Shown here piece by piece: positions 54,797 through 64,000 of a stretch of DNA of 64,000 nt. The DNA is from Heloderma charlesbogerti (Eukaryota > Chordata > Lepidosauria > Squamata > Helodermatidae). Each line of letters starts with the position of its first letter. Within the stretch, counting starts at the first letter, position 1. The notes under the pieces were generated by a model, which was given only the letters and a program-made list of their open reading frames with translations, was not told where the DNA came from and made no database searches. Position numbers and translations under genes: made by a program. The DNA lies in contig JANEZZ010001865.1 in NCBI GenBank assembly GCA_026122225.1, positions 620,001 through 684,000 on the forward strand. Direction: 5' to 3'.

Positions 54797-57700
54797 TGTT
54801 GTTGTTCAGTCGTTAAGTCGTGTCTGACTCTTCGTGACCCCAAGGACCATAGCACGCCAGGCCTTCCTGTCCTCCGCTCTCTCCCGGAGTGTGCTCAAGT
54901 TCATATTCATTGCATCGGTTCATATTCATTGCATCATATTCTAGCCATCTCATCCTCTGCCATCCCCTTCTCCTTTTGCCTTCAATCTTTCCCAGCATCA
55001 GGGTCTTTTCCAGGGAGTTTTCTCTTCGCATTAGGTGGCCAAAATATTGGAGCTTCAGCTTCAGTATCTGTCCTTCCAATGAGCACTCAGGTCAGGGTTG
55101 ATTTCCTTTAGGATTGACTGATTTGACCTCCTTGCAGTCCAGGGGACTCGTAAGTCTTCTCCAGCCCCACAGTTCGAAAGCATCAGTTCTTCGGCGCTCA
55201 GCCTTCCTTATAGTCCAGCTCTCACAGCCATACATTACTACTGGGAAAACCACAGCTTTGATGACACGAACCTTTGTCGGCAAGGTGATGTCTCTGCTTC
55301 TTACTATGCTGTCTAGGTTTGCCATAGCTTTCCTCCCAAGGAGCAAGTGTCTTTTAATTTCATGGTTACAGTCACCATCTGCGGTGATCTTGGAGCCTAA
55401 GAAAGTAAAATCTGTCACTGCTTCCATTTCTTCCCCTTCTATATGCCAGGAAGTGATGGGGCCAGATGCCATGATCTTCGTTTTTTTAATGTTGAGTTTC
55501 AAACCAGCTTTTGCACTCTCCACTTTCACCCTCAACAAGAAGCTCTTTAGATCCTCTTCACTTTCTGCCATTAGGGTGGTATCGTCTGCGTATCTGAGGT
55601 TGTTGATAATTCTCCCAGCAATCTTAATTCCGACCTGTGATTCATCCAACCCGGCATTTCTCATGATGTACTCTGCATATAAGTTAAATAAGCAGGGTGA
55701 CAATATACAGCCTTGTCATACTCCTTTCCCAATTTGGAATCAGTTGGTTGTTCCATGTCCAGTTCTTACTGTTGCTTCTTGACCCTCGTACAGGTTTCTC
55801 AGGAGACAGGTAAGGTGGTTTGGTACTCCTATCTCTTTAAGAATTTGCCACAGTTTGTTGTGATTCACACAATCAAAGGCTTTAGCGTAGTCAATGAAGC
55901 AGAAGTAGACATTTTTCCGGAATTCTCTTGCTTTCTCCATGATCCAGCGAATGTTGGCGATTTGATCTCTAGTTCCTCTGCCTCTTTGGAACCTAGCTTG
56001 TGCTTCCGGTAGTTCTCGGTCCACATACTGCTGAAGCCTAGCTTGTAGGATTTTGAGCATCACCTTGCTGACATGTGAAATGAGCGCAACTGTGCAGTAG
56101 TTTGAACACTCTTTGGCATTGCCCTTCTTTGGAATTGGAATGTAAACTGACCTTTTCCAGTCTTGTGGCCACTGTTGGGTGTTCCAAATGTGTTGGCATA
56201 CTGCGTGCAGCACTTTAACAGCATCATCTTTTAGGATCTTAAATAGCTCAGCTGGAATACTGTCATCTCTGCTAGCTTTGTTGTTACTAATGCTTCCTAA
56301 GGCCCATTTGACGTCACTCTCTAGGATGTCCGGCCCAAGTTCAGTGACCGCACTATCATGGCTATCAGGGACATTCAGATCTTTCCTGTATAGTTCTTCT
56401 GTGTATTCTTGCCACCTCTTCTTAATCTCATCTGCTTCTATTAGGTCCCTGCCTTCATTGTCCTTTATCATGCCCGTCTTTGCACAAAAAGTTCCCTTGA
56501 GATCTCCGATTTTCTTGAAGAGATCTCTAGTCTTTCCCATTCTGTTGTTTTCCTCGATTTCTTTGCATTGTTCATTTAAGAAGGCCTTCTTGTCTCTCCT
56601 TGCTATTCTCTGGAACTCTGCATTCAGTTGGATATATCTTCCCCTTTCTCCCTTGCTTTTCGCTTCCCTTCTTTCCTCAGCTACTTGTAAAGCCTCATCA
56701 GACAGCAACTTTGCTTTCTTGCATTTCTTTTTCTTTGGGATGGATTGAGTTGCTGCCTCCTGAGCAATGTTACGGACCTCCATCCATAGTTCCTCAGGCA
56801 CTCTGTCTATCAGGTCTAATCCCTGAAATCTATTCCTCACCTCCACTGTATATTCATAAGGGATATGATTTAGGTCATACCTGAGAGGTTTAGTGGTTTT
56901 CCGTACGTTCTTCGATTTAAGCCGAAATTTTGCAACAAGAAGCTCATGATTTGAGCCACAGTCAGCTCCAGGTCTTGTTTTTACTGACTGTATAGAGCTT
57001 TTCCAACTTTGGCTGCAAAGTACATAATCAATCTGGTTTTGATATTGACCATCTGGTGATGTCCATGTGTAGAGTCGCCTCTTGTGCTGTTGGAAAAGAG
57101 TGTTTGCTGTGATCAGCGTGTTCTCTTGGCAAAACTCTATCTGCCTTTGTCCTGCTTCATTTTGTACACCAAGGCCATGCTTGCCTGTTATCCCGGTGAT
57201 TTCTTGACTTCCTACTTTAGCATTCCAATCCCCTATGATGAAAAGGACATCTTTTTTTGGTGTTAGTTCTAGAAGGTGTTGTAGGTCTTCATAGAACCGA
57301 TCAACCTCAGCTTCTTCGGCCTCAGTGGCTGGTGCATAGACTTGAATTACTGTGATGTTGAATGGTTTGCCTTGGATTCGTACTGAGATCATTCTATTGT
57401 TTTTGAGATTGTACCCCAGTACTACTTTTCCCACCCTTTTGTTGACTATGAGTGCTACTCCATTACTTCTAAGGGATTCTTGCCCACAGTAGTAGATATA
57501 ATGGTCACCTGAATTAAATTCTCCCAGGCTTGTCCATTTTAGTTCACTGATTCCCAAGATGTCGATGTTCAATCTCGCCATCTCATGTTTGACCACCTTC
57601 AGCTTACCTTGATTCATTGATCTGACATTCCAGGTTCCTAAACAATATTGTTCTTTACAGCATCGGATTTTCTTTTCACCACCAGACACATCCACAGCTG

Positions 57701-58035
57701 AGTGTCCTTTTGGCTTTGGCCCAGCCGCTTCACTCTTTCTGGTGCTACTTGAAAATGCCCTCTGCTCTTTCCCAGTAGTATATTGGACACCTTCCGACCT
57801 GAGGGGCTCATCTTCCGGCGTCATATCTTTTAGCCTTGTGATATGTTCCATGGGGTTTTCTTGGCAGGAATACTGGAGTGGGTTGCCATTTCCTTCTCCA
57901 GTGGACCACATTTTGTCAGAACTCTCCACCATGACCTGTCCGTCTTGGGTGGCCCTGCACAGCATAGCTTATGGCTTCACTGAGTTACGCAAGCCCCTTC
58001 GCCACAACAAGGCTGTGATCCATGAAGCCAAGGGG
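54797..58035 (-). mobile_element. BovB (RTE) LINE, apparently full length
   Basis: An 11-bp target duplication AGAAATGCAAT flanks the element (54786-54796 and 58036-58046), so the 5' end in sense is CCCCTTGGCTTCATGG and the length is 3239 bp, as expected for a complete RTE-BovB. All other copies here are 5' truncated. Confidence 0.92.
54813..57965 (-). pseudogene. BovB ORF2: endonuclease plus reverse transcriptase, lightly damaged
   Basis: The first 741 codons (57965-55740) are open. An APE-type endonuclease is recognisable by TWNVRS (111-116), GDWNAKVG (245-252) and QIDYVL (311-316). The usual SDH catalytic triplet reads SNH at 338-340, so the active-site Asp is lost. The RT follows with 'FIDYAKAFDCV' near 690-700. 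A TGG-to-TGA stop at 55740 and an Arg-to-stop near 55720 interrupt it; the YADD box lies downstream in the same frame. Further lesions: a 2-bp deletion near 55151, a 5-bp insertion near 55093, and a tandem duplication of a TTCATATTCATTGCATC unit at 54899-54933 that disrupts the C terminus. Confidence 0.9.
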
Positions 58036-58046
58036 AGAAATGCAAT

Positions 58047-58849
58047 ACATCTCACCATAGTGGAGAAAACTGACCAGGTGACCTGTGTGCCTGCTCAGTC
58101 TGCTGTCCAGAGGCTAACTGTTCACAGGCAATTTTCAAGGCTCTCCTTCTTCCTTATGGTTCTTTAGTTTTAAACCAGACTTGGAATGGACATCTCTTCA
58201 AACAGCAGATCCCTTCAGAGGACTGTCCTCTGCCAGCTCTCCAAAATAGAGGACTGTCCTCTGTAAAGTATGACACCTGGGTGCAGAATAAGAGCACCGG
58301 GTGTTAGTCTTATTCATAGAAGACATGGAAATGATGGTTTTATTTAACTCACGACTTAAATGTTGCTAGCTCTCAAAACATAGGTTTGTAATCAAGTAGG
58401 TGAAGGGGTAACCTAGAAATGTAGTAGTGGCAGGAATGCTAACAGGGACCCACTAAACTACTCTGCATCAGGGAAGCCAATGTGCAAAGACTTCTGTGTG
58501 ATCTGGAACCCTAATTGCACTGGGTTCCAGATCACACAGACCCCTGGAGCCAGGTGTTGCTAAACCTGGGCCCATGGGGTCTAAGAGCAAAATCTATTTC
58601 CCAGAGCCCTGAGTCATGTTCCCTGGAGCCCTGGGTCTCCATTGGTGCCAATAGAAGTGTTTTCTAAGGTTAATTGCCATGTAGGCAGGGAGTGGGGATT
58701 CCCAGGGTAAGATTGCGGCCGGGGAGCTAATGTCAGATCCAGTATTTGTTTCTATATACTGGTGATTGCCAGCTCCCTATAGATACTTGGCTTGAAATAT
58801 TAGCATCTGGTAGGTTTTAAAGTGATATATTCAATAATTTAAACCTTAC
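58047..58849. other. Unassigned DNA with one perfect hairpin
   Basis: A 19-bp perfect inverted repeat with a 10-base loop lies at 58493-58540. Nothing else recognised. Confidence 0.5.
58493..58540. repeat. Perfect 19-bp hairpin
   Basis: TCTGTGTGATCTGGAACCC (58493-58511) pairs with GGGTTCCAGATCACACAGA (58522-58540). Flanking bases continue only weakly. Confidence 0.9.
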
Positions 58850-59189
58850 TTATTTATACATACTTACATTTGTATCCTGCCTTGTCACTAAGCCTCAAAA
58901 CAACTTAAAAGAACAAAATTTAAAACATACAATAATTACAGCAATGTGAACTCCATAGAATGGTCACGTGCCTCAAAACAGGACCAAGTATGCTGGCGAG
59001 CACGAGAGACAGAGCCTTTTCAGTGTTGGCTCTACAGTTCTAGAACTCCCTTCTAAATGAATTACATTTGGCCCCTCCACCAAAAGGCTTTCAGGTGGAA
59101 CTTCAAAATGTATCTCTTGCAGGCTACATTTCCCTGAGAGTGTTTTTGTGCCACTGGCTTTTATGTAATGCTGAGCTGTTTATTTCACT
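58850..59189 (+). repeat. L2-like retroelement scraps
   Basis: 58985-59130 resembles the L2 C terminus ('GAGACAGAGCCTTTTCAGTG', 'CTACAGTTCTAGAACTCCC'). Before it lies a tail-like 'ACATTTGTATCCTGCCTTG' on the minus strand. Confidence 0.5.
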
Positions 59190-59287
59190 TCATAGGCCAC
59201 AATCCTATGCATGTTTAGACAGAAGAATGTCTAAACATGCATAGGACTTTCTTCTGTCTAAACATGCATAGGATTGCGCCCTTAGAG
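59190..59287. mobile_element. Palindromic MITE (CCACAATCCTATGCATG) with internal duplication
   Basis: GTTTAGACAGAAGAATGTCTAAAC forms a local palindrome and CTGTCTAAACATGCATAGGA is repeated. Ends as in 20887 and 30597 (AGGATTGCGCCCTTA). Confidence 0.8.
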
Positions 59288-59544
59288 CGCTTATGGCATC
59301 ATTTAAATCTAGAATGGTAAAATGTTGTTGTCTCGTATCTCGATGTGTCTAATTTATCTATGTATCTTTCTTTTATGCATGCTGCTGTGTGAATGCATGG
59401 CCATGAAAGGAAGTCTATGAATACTAGGGATGTCAGAGAATTTCGCCACGAATCTCGGGGAGGCCGAATGCCAGTGCATTCGGCCCCCCAAAATCGGTGG
59501 CAAAATGGTCTGCCACCCCCCCGCTCCCCCCCGGGATGGTACTT

Positions 59545-60444
59545 TAGGGATGTACGAAAGTCACTTACCTGGTCTCGCAGCTTGCTTCGCGGTGTGGGGG
59601 AGGCGCTTCGCTTCTCCCCCCGAAGTTCAGGCTGGGGAGGAGGCTTCCCGCCTTCCCTGGCCGAAATTCAGCCCGGGGAGAAGCGCCCCGTCTCTCTGGC
59701 CGCGAACTTCAAAAGAAAAGAAAAAAAAAAGCCCCGTGATAGGCTACGTAACGATTTACGTAGCCTATCACGGCTAGATCTGCAAAGTCAGACATGATAG
59801 GCTACGTTAATCGTCACGTAGCCTATCACGGGTGACTTTAAAAAAAAAAAAAGCGCTTACACAAATGGCGGCCCCCATAGGGAGCCGCCATTCGCGTTCC
59901 TTATTTGGTCCCTGTAGTCTACGTAAAGATTTATGTAGACTACGGCGAAAATAAGGACAACGCTATTTGCATAAATCTTTACGTAGACTACAGGGACCAA
60001 ATAAGGAACGCGAATGGCGGCTCCCTATGGGGGCCGCCATTAGCGTATGCGCTTTTTTTTTTTTTTTTTAAGTCACCCGTGATAGGCTACATGACGATTA
60101 ACGTAGCCTATCACGGCTGACTTTGCAAATCTAGCCGTGATAGGCTACGTTAATCGTTACGTAGCCTATCACAGGGGCGTTTTTTTTTTTAAACTTTTCT
60201 TGAAATGGCGGTGGCGGCAGCCGGTCGAAAGACCGGCTGCCACCCCGGCACCTGCCGAAGACCTGCCGAACCGCCGCCGGGACCCGCCGCTGGGAGCGAC
60301 ATTCGTAAAAGGTAAGTCCCATCCCGGGGGGGTGGCGGGGGTGGCGGGGGGGTGGCAGAGAATTTCTCCCCGAACCTTCGGAGGACCGAATGCGTTGGCA
60401 CTTGGCCCCCCGAAGTTTCGAGGAGAAATTCTCCCCCATCCCTA
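59545..60444. mobile_element. hAT-type TAGGGATG element, family B, nested in 59425-61224
   Basis: Ends TAGGGATGTACGAAAGTCAC and AATTCTCCCCCATCCCTA; duplication TGGTACTT/CGGGACTT (6 of 8), both derivable from one TGGGACTT site. It is in opposite orientation to 19582 and 46665. Donors: CCAG|GTAAGT (minus, GT at 59568-59567) and AAAAG|GTAAGT (plus, GT at 60312). The insertion point lies next to the minus-strand donor of the host element. Confidence 0.9.
60205..60311 (+). other. Exon-like open frame ending at a splice donor
   Basis: The ATG in TGAAATGGCGGTGG opens 35 codons plus 2 bases to AAAAG|GTAAGT (phase 2). The peptide starts MAVAAAGRKTGC and ends GSDIRK, parallel to the minus-strand frame at 19702-19808. 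Confidence 0.4.
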
Positions 60445-60454
60445 CGGGACTTAC

Positions 60455-60546
60455 CTTCGGCGAATCTTCCTGGCGGTGGCGGCAGCGGCGGTGGTGCGTT
60501 GGTGGCGGCGGCAGCAGCCAGTCTTCCGACCGGCTGCCGCCGCCAT
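60455..60546 (-). other. Exon-like open frame ending at a splice donor
   Basis: The ATG in GGAAATGGCGGCGGC opens 30 codons plus 2 bases to GAAG|GTAAGT (phase 2). Begins MAAAAGRKTGC and ends TARKIRR, as in 17768-17817. Confidence 0.4.
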
Positions 60547-61224
60547 TTCCAAGTTTAAAAAAAAAAAAAGTGATAGGCTACGTAAAGATTTACGTAGCCT
60601 ACGCCTATCACAGCTAAATTTTAAAAAACACCATGATAGGCTACGTAAATGTTTACGTAGCCTATAACGGCTGAGTAAAAAAAAAAAAGCGCATACGCAA
60701 ATGGCGGCGCCCATGGGTGCCGCCATTTGTGTTCCTTATTTTGGCACATCTTAGTCTACATAAACATTTACGTAGACTACGGCAAAAATAAGAGGAACTC
60801 AAATAGTGTAGACGCTACGCTATTTGGGTTCCCCTTATTTTTGCCATAGTCTACGTAAATGTTTACGTAGACTATGACGTGCCAAAATAAGGAACACAAA
60901 TGGCGGCGCCCATAGGCGCCGCCATTTGTGTATGCGCTTTTTTTTTTTTACTCAGCCGTGATAGGCTACGTAAACATTTACGTAGCCTATCACGGCTGAC
61001 TGCAGGGATGCAAGCGGCGGCGGCTATGGCCGCCACCATTTGCGGGCCCAGCCAGCCAGGATTCGGGGGTGGAGGGACGGAGCACCTCCCCCCCCAGCCA
61101 GAATTTCGGTGGGGAGGGACGGAGCAACTCTCCCCCGGCCAGAATTTCGGGGGGAGGGACGGAGCGCCTCCCCCCCACTGCGAATCAAATTTCGTTAAAG
61201 GTAAGTGACTTTCGTACATCCCTA

Positions 61225-61363
61225 AAAAATACATCAAAACTATAATAATAAAAGGATGTGTGTCTGTCCAGACACCTGTCAGCACCTTAGCCTCTTCAGT
61301 TACCCTAAGGTTAGCCTAACAAGACTGTGAAACCAGGACACCTGAAAAGTAGCATGCATGCCG
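61225..61363. other. Spacer between hAT-type elements
   Basis: Contains ATAATAAAAGGATGTGTGTCTGTCC, a short repeat-like text; no gene. Confidence 0.4.
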
Positions 61364-62318
61364 TAGGGATGGCGGAGAATTCCGCCACGGATTTCAGTGA
61401 GGCCGAATGCACTGGCATTCAGTCCCCCGAAACCCATGGCGGAACGGCCTCCCCCAGCCCCCCCCCGCGGAATCCCCCCTGGGACGAAGCTTACCTGGGG
61501 CAGATGTTCCGGTGGCGGTGACTCTGGCGGCAGCTCCGGCGGCGGTGGCGGCAGCTGGTCTCTCGGCCGGCTGCTGCGGACTGAAATGGCAGCCGCTGTA
61601 GCAGCCACCATTTGCGTCCGGCCACGCTGCCGTGATAGGCTATGTAAGTATTTACGTAGCCTATCACGGCAAAGGCAGCCACGAAAATGGTGGCCACCAC
61701 GCCATTTGCGTAGCTGCCTTTGCCGTGATAGGCTACGTAAATACTTACGTAGCCTATCACGGCAAGCTAAAAAAACAACAGCGTACACAAATGGCGGTGG
61801 CTATGGCCACCGCCATTTGCGTTCCCTTTTTTTCGCTGTTTTAGCCTATGTAAATATTTACGTAAGCTATTACGGTGAAAAAAGGAGAACGCAAATAGCA
61901 TAGTGGGAACTATTTACATTCCTTTTTCCCCCCGCCGTAATAGCTTACGTAAATATTTATGTAGGCTAAAACGGCGGGGAAAAAGGAATGCAAATAGCGC
62001 CCACTACGCTATTTGCATTCCCCTTTTTTTCACCGTAATAGCTTACGTAAATATTTATGTAGGCTAAAACAGAGAAAAAAAGGGAACGCAAATGGCAGCC
62101 GCCGTAGCCGCCGCCATTTGCATACGCTGTTGTTTTTTTTTTCCCGGAAGGCTGCCCAGTGGCTGGATGTCTGGCTGTGGGAGGCCCCGGCCGGTGGCTC
62201 TGCGGAATCTCTGTGGAGCGGAGCCAGCCGAATTAGGATTTCGGGGGGAGGTGCGGAGAGCCTCCCCCCCACCGTGAATCACCCTGTCGAAAAGGTAAGT
62301 GACTTTCGTACATCCCTA
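61364..62318. mobile_element. hAT-type TAGGGATG element, family A
   Basis: Ends TAGGGATGGCGGAGAATTCC and TTTCGTACATCCCTA, perfect duplication GCATGCCG (61356-61363 and 62319-62326). Five TACGTA-core hairpins (about 61631-61670, 61720-61762, 61837-61876, 61935-61973, 62033-62070). Donors CCCAG|GTAAGC (minus, GT at 61494-61493) and AAAAG|GTAAGT (plus, GT at 62295). In the exon-like arm the ATG is lost. Confidence 0.96.
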
Positions 62319-62340
62319 GCATGCCGAGAGGACCCTAGGG

Positions 62341-62988
62341 TAGGGATGTCAGAGAATTCCACCACGGATCTCGGGGAGGCCGAATGCGAGCGCATTTGGC
62401 CACCTGAAATTGGTGGTGGAACGGTCTGCCCCCCCACCCCCCCGAGATGGGACTTACCTGGGGTGGATCTTCCTGGCAGCGGCGGCGGCGGCTCCGGCGG
62501 CGGTTCAGCGGTGGTTTGGCGGCAGTGGCTGCAGTAGCCGGTCTTCCGACTGGCTGCCGCCGCCGCCATTTCCAATTAAAAAACAAAACAAAACAAAAAA
62601 AAGTGATAGGCTACATAAAGATTTATGTAACCTATCACGGCTAGATTTTAAAAAAAACACCGTGATAGGCTACGTAAATGTTTACGTAGCCTATCACGGC
62701 TGACTTAAAAAAAAAAAATGCGCGTATGCAAATGGCGGCGGCCATGGCCGCCACCATTTGCGTACGTGCGTTTTTTGTGTTTTTAAAAATCAGCTGTGAT
62801 AGGCTACGTAAACATTTATGTAGCCTATCACGGCTGACTGCAGGGACGCAGAGCCGGTTGGCCAGGATTCCGGGGGGGAGGAACGGAGCGCCTCCCCCCC
62901 TGGCCAGGATTCCGGGGGGAGGGACGGAACGCCTCCCCCCAGCATCAGCATAATCCACGGAAAGGTAAGTCACTTTTGTACATCCCTA
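62341..62988. mobile_element. hAT-type TAGGGATG element, family A
   Basis: Ends TAGGGATGTCAGAGAATTCC and TTTTGTACATCCCTA, perfect duplication CCCTAGGG (62333-62340 and 62989-62996). Three TACGTA-core hairpins lie at about 62602-62642, 62660-62700 and 62795-62836. Donors CCAG|GTAAGT (minus, GT at 62457-62456) and AAAG|GTAAGT (plus, GT at 62965). Only 22 bp separate it from the previous element. Confidence 0.96.
62458..62569 (-). other. Exon-like open frame ending at a splice donor
   Basis: The ATG in GGAAATGGCGGCGGC opens 37 codons plus 1 base to CCCCAG|GTAAGT. The peptide starts MAAAAASRKTGYC and ends Pro-rich with GRSTP. Phase 1, unlike most siblings. Confidence 0.4.
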
Positions 62989-62996
62989 CCCTAGGG

Positions 62997-63639
62997 GTGT
63001 GCACTTTGGATTATTTTGTTTTTAACATGCATTAATTAATTTTAATAATACCATGTGGTTGAAGCCTGCAGTAACACCATCAGCCACTAGAGGCAGATAT
63101 CCTTACCCAGCACATCGCTTTGCAGTCCATACAGTTTGAAGCCAGGGGAGTTTAGTAGAGTGAAGGACACAGTTGTATGCCTGACCCTCCCTGCTGTTGT
63201 GGGGCAGTGTACACCCCTCAGGAGAATGGATTGGACAGACCCCATACCTCTGGGGGCTATAGGCAGGGGCCATTCCTAGGGAGGCCAGTGGGTGTGGCTT
63301 CACACAGATGGGGCGAGCACAATGTGTCCAGCTCTGAGAGCTGGGTAAGTTTGCTTGAAGCCTTCTCTGCATCAAACTAAGGGCTATCCCAACCTGTGAA
63401 GCCAGGTATGTTCAAAAGTAAATACATAAATAATATCAACCAACAGAATGAATTAAAATTAAAAGTGGGCTGACATTCGCTCCCTATGTTCACAGGTCCA
63501 TTTGTCTCTTGAGAAAATGAGGAGCATGTTTCTGTAGCTTTTGGAGGGGGGGATTCTCCTGATATTTGGGGTGGTGTTGGCTTAACTTACTTAATGAGGT
63601 GGCGAGTCCCCCCCCCCTGCTACTTTTACTATACAAGAC
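62997..63639. other. Unassigned non-coding DNA
   Basis: No gene recognised. Confidence 0.5.
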
Positions 63640-63684
63640 TCAACGGTCTTATAGGCCCCTTCCAACCCTACTATTCTATGATTC
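63640..63684 (+). repeat. CR1 LINE 3' terminus
   Basis: 'AGGCCCCTTCCAACCCTACTATTCTATGATTC' is the CR1 end; only about 45 bp are clear. Confidence 0.7.
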
Positions 63685-64000
63685 CATGTGTGTGCACGTG
63701 CGTGCGTGGGTGGGTGCGTGCATGTAGCATTGCATGACTGCCTGAAACTTCCAGGGCCTGTTATGTTTCCTGCTGGGGTGGGCCAGAATAGAGGTGGGCA
63801 TTCTTAAAGCAGTAGAGATCTTGCTCTACTCTCCCTCTTGGGGTGGGAGCGAGTGGTGAAAAGAGTTGGCAGCTAAGGTGCACAGTGAGAGATCTCTGGC
63901 AGAAGCAGCCATCGGGACAGGAGCAGCTTCGCTCCCAGAAAAGACTTGACCAAGGTGTATCAAAGCATGCATGGTGTGGGGGGAAAAGGCAGAGGTGATT
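63685..64000. other. Unassigned DNA with (GT)n-like start
   Basis: 63688-63722 is a GTGTGTGC/GTGGGTGC-type low-complexity tract. No gene. Confidence 0.45.

Larger units (their letters stand above)
59425..61224. mobile_element. hAT-type TAGGGATG element, family A, hosting 59545-60444
   Basis: Ends TAGGGATGTCAGAGAATTTC and TTTCGTACATCCCTA; duplication ATGAATAC/AAAAATAC (6 of 8; 59417-59424 and 61225-61232). Without the nested copy it is about 900 bp. Five TACGTA hairpins lie at about 60568-60610, 60631-60671, 60748-60783, 60845-60882 and 60955-60995. Donors: GAAG|GTAAGT on the minus strand (GT at 60454-60453) and AAAG|GTAAGT on the plus strand (GT at 61201). Confidence 0.9.

Overview
The window looks like non-coding, repeat-dense DNA from a squamate reptile (lizard or snake). 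The call rests on the repeat mix: recent BovB/RTE LINEs, CR1 and L2-like LINE 3' ends, a Tx1/L1-like LINE, two kinds of tRNA-derived SINE, and many hAT-like elements and palindromic MITEs. Species cannot be named from the sequence. I found no host protein-coding gene, rRNA, functional tRNA or CRISPR array that I could defend. Nearly every open frame of any length belongs to a transposable element or is a GC-rich or simple-repeat artefact.

Layout. 1-4.5 kb: unassigned DNA plus a GC-trinucleotide-rich hAT-type element (1860-2649). 4.5-10.1 kb: a cluster of hAT-type elements with TAGGGATG ends (4573-7001 with 6050-6817 nested, 7224-8113, 8900-10087 with a probable solo LTR inside). 10.7-12.1 kb: CR1 tail and small MITEs. 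13-17.2 kb: decayed minus-strand L1/Tx1-like LINE split by a 1.8 kb hAT element with transposase remnants (14572-16358). 17.6-20.5 kb: second TAGGGATG cluster (17651-18369; 18634-20521 containing 19582-20493). 22.2-23.3 kb: truncated BovB. 24.4-25.0 kb: small TAGGGATG element. 25-44 kb: SINEs, CR1/L2 tails, MITEs, simple repeats and unassigned DNA. 44.7-46.5 kb: truncated BovB with a 572-codon open frame; 46.7-47.5 kb: another TAGGGATG element. 54.8-58.0 kb: near full-length BovB. 59.4-63.0 kb: third TAGGGATG cluster (59425-61224 containing 59545-60444; 61364-62318; 62341-62988).

The most unusual content is the TAGGGATG family. Fourteen copies were delimited or partly delimited here, and most have exact or near-exact 8-bp target duplications. 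Each is an array of short perfect hairpins (cores such as TTTACGTAGCC paired with GGCTACGTAAA, and CAAATGGCGGC paired with its complement) flanked by CpG-rich arms. Both arms usually carry an outward-pointing consensus 5' splice donor (AG|GTAAGT) shortly before the element end. In nine copies an ATG sitting in a YY1-like ATGGCGGC context opens a short Ala/Arg/Pro-rich frame that stays open to that donor. They therefore look like mobile 'promoter, first exon and splice donor' cassettes in back-to-back arrangement. That functional reading is inference; the donors, hairpins and duplications are directly visible.

The three large BovB copies and one short BovB fragment are all on the minus strand. 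Two of them have clear 11-bp target duplications.
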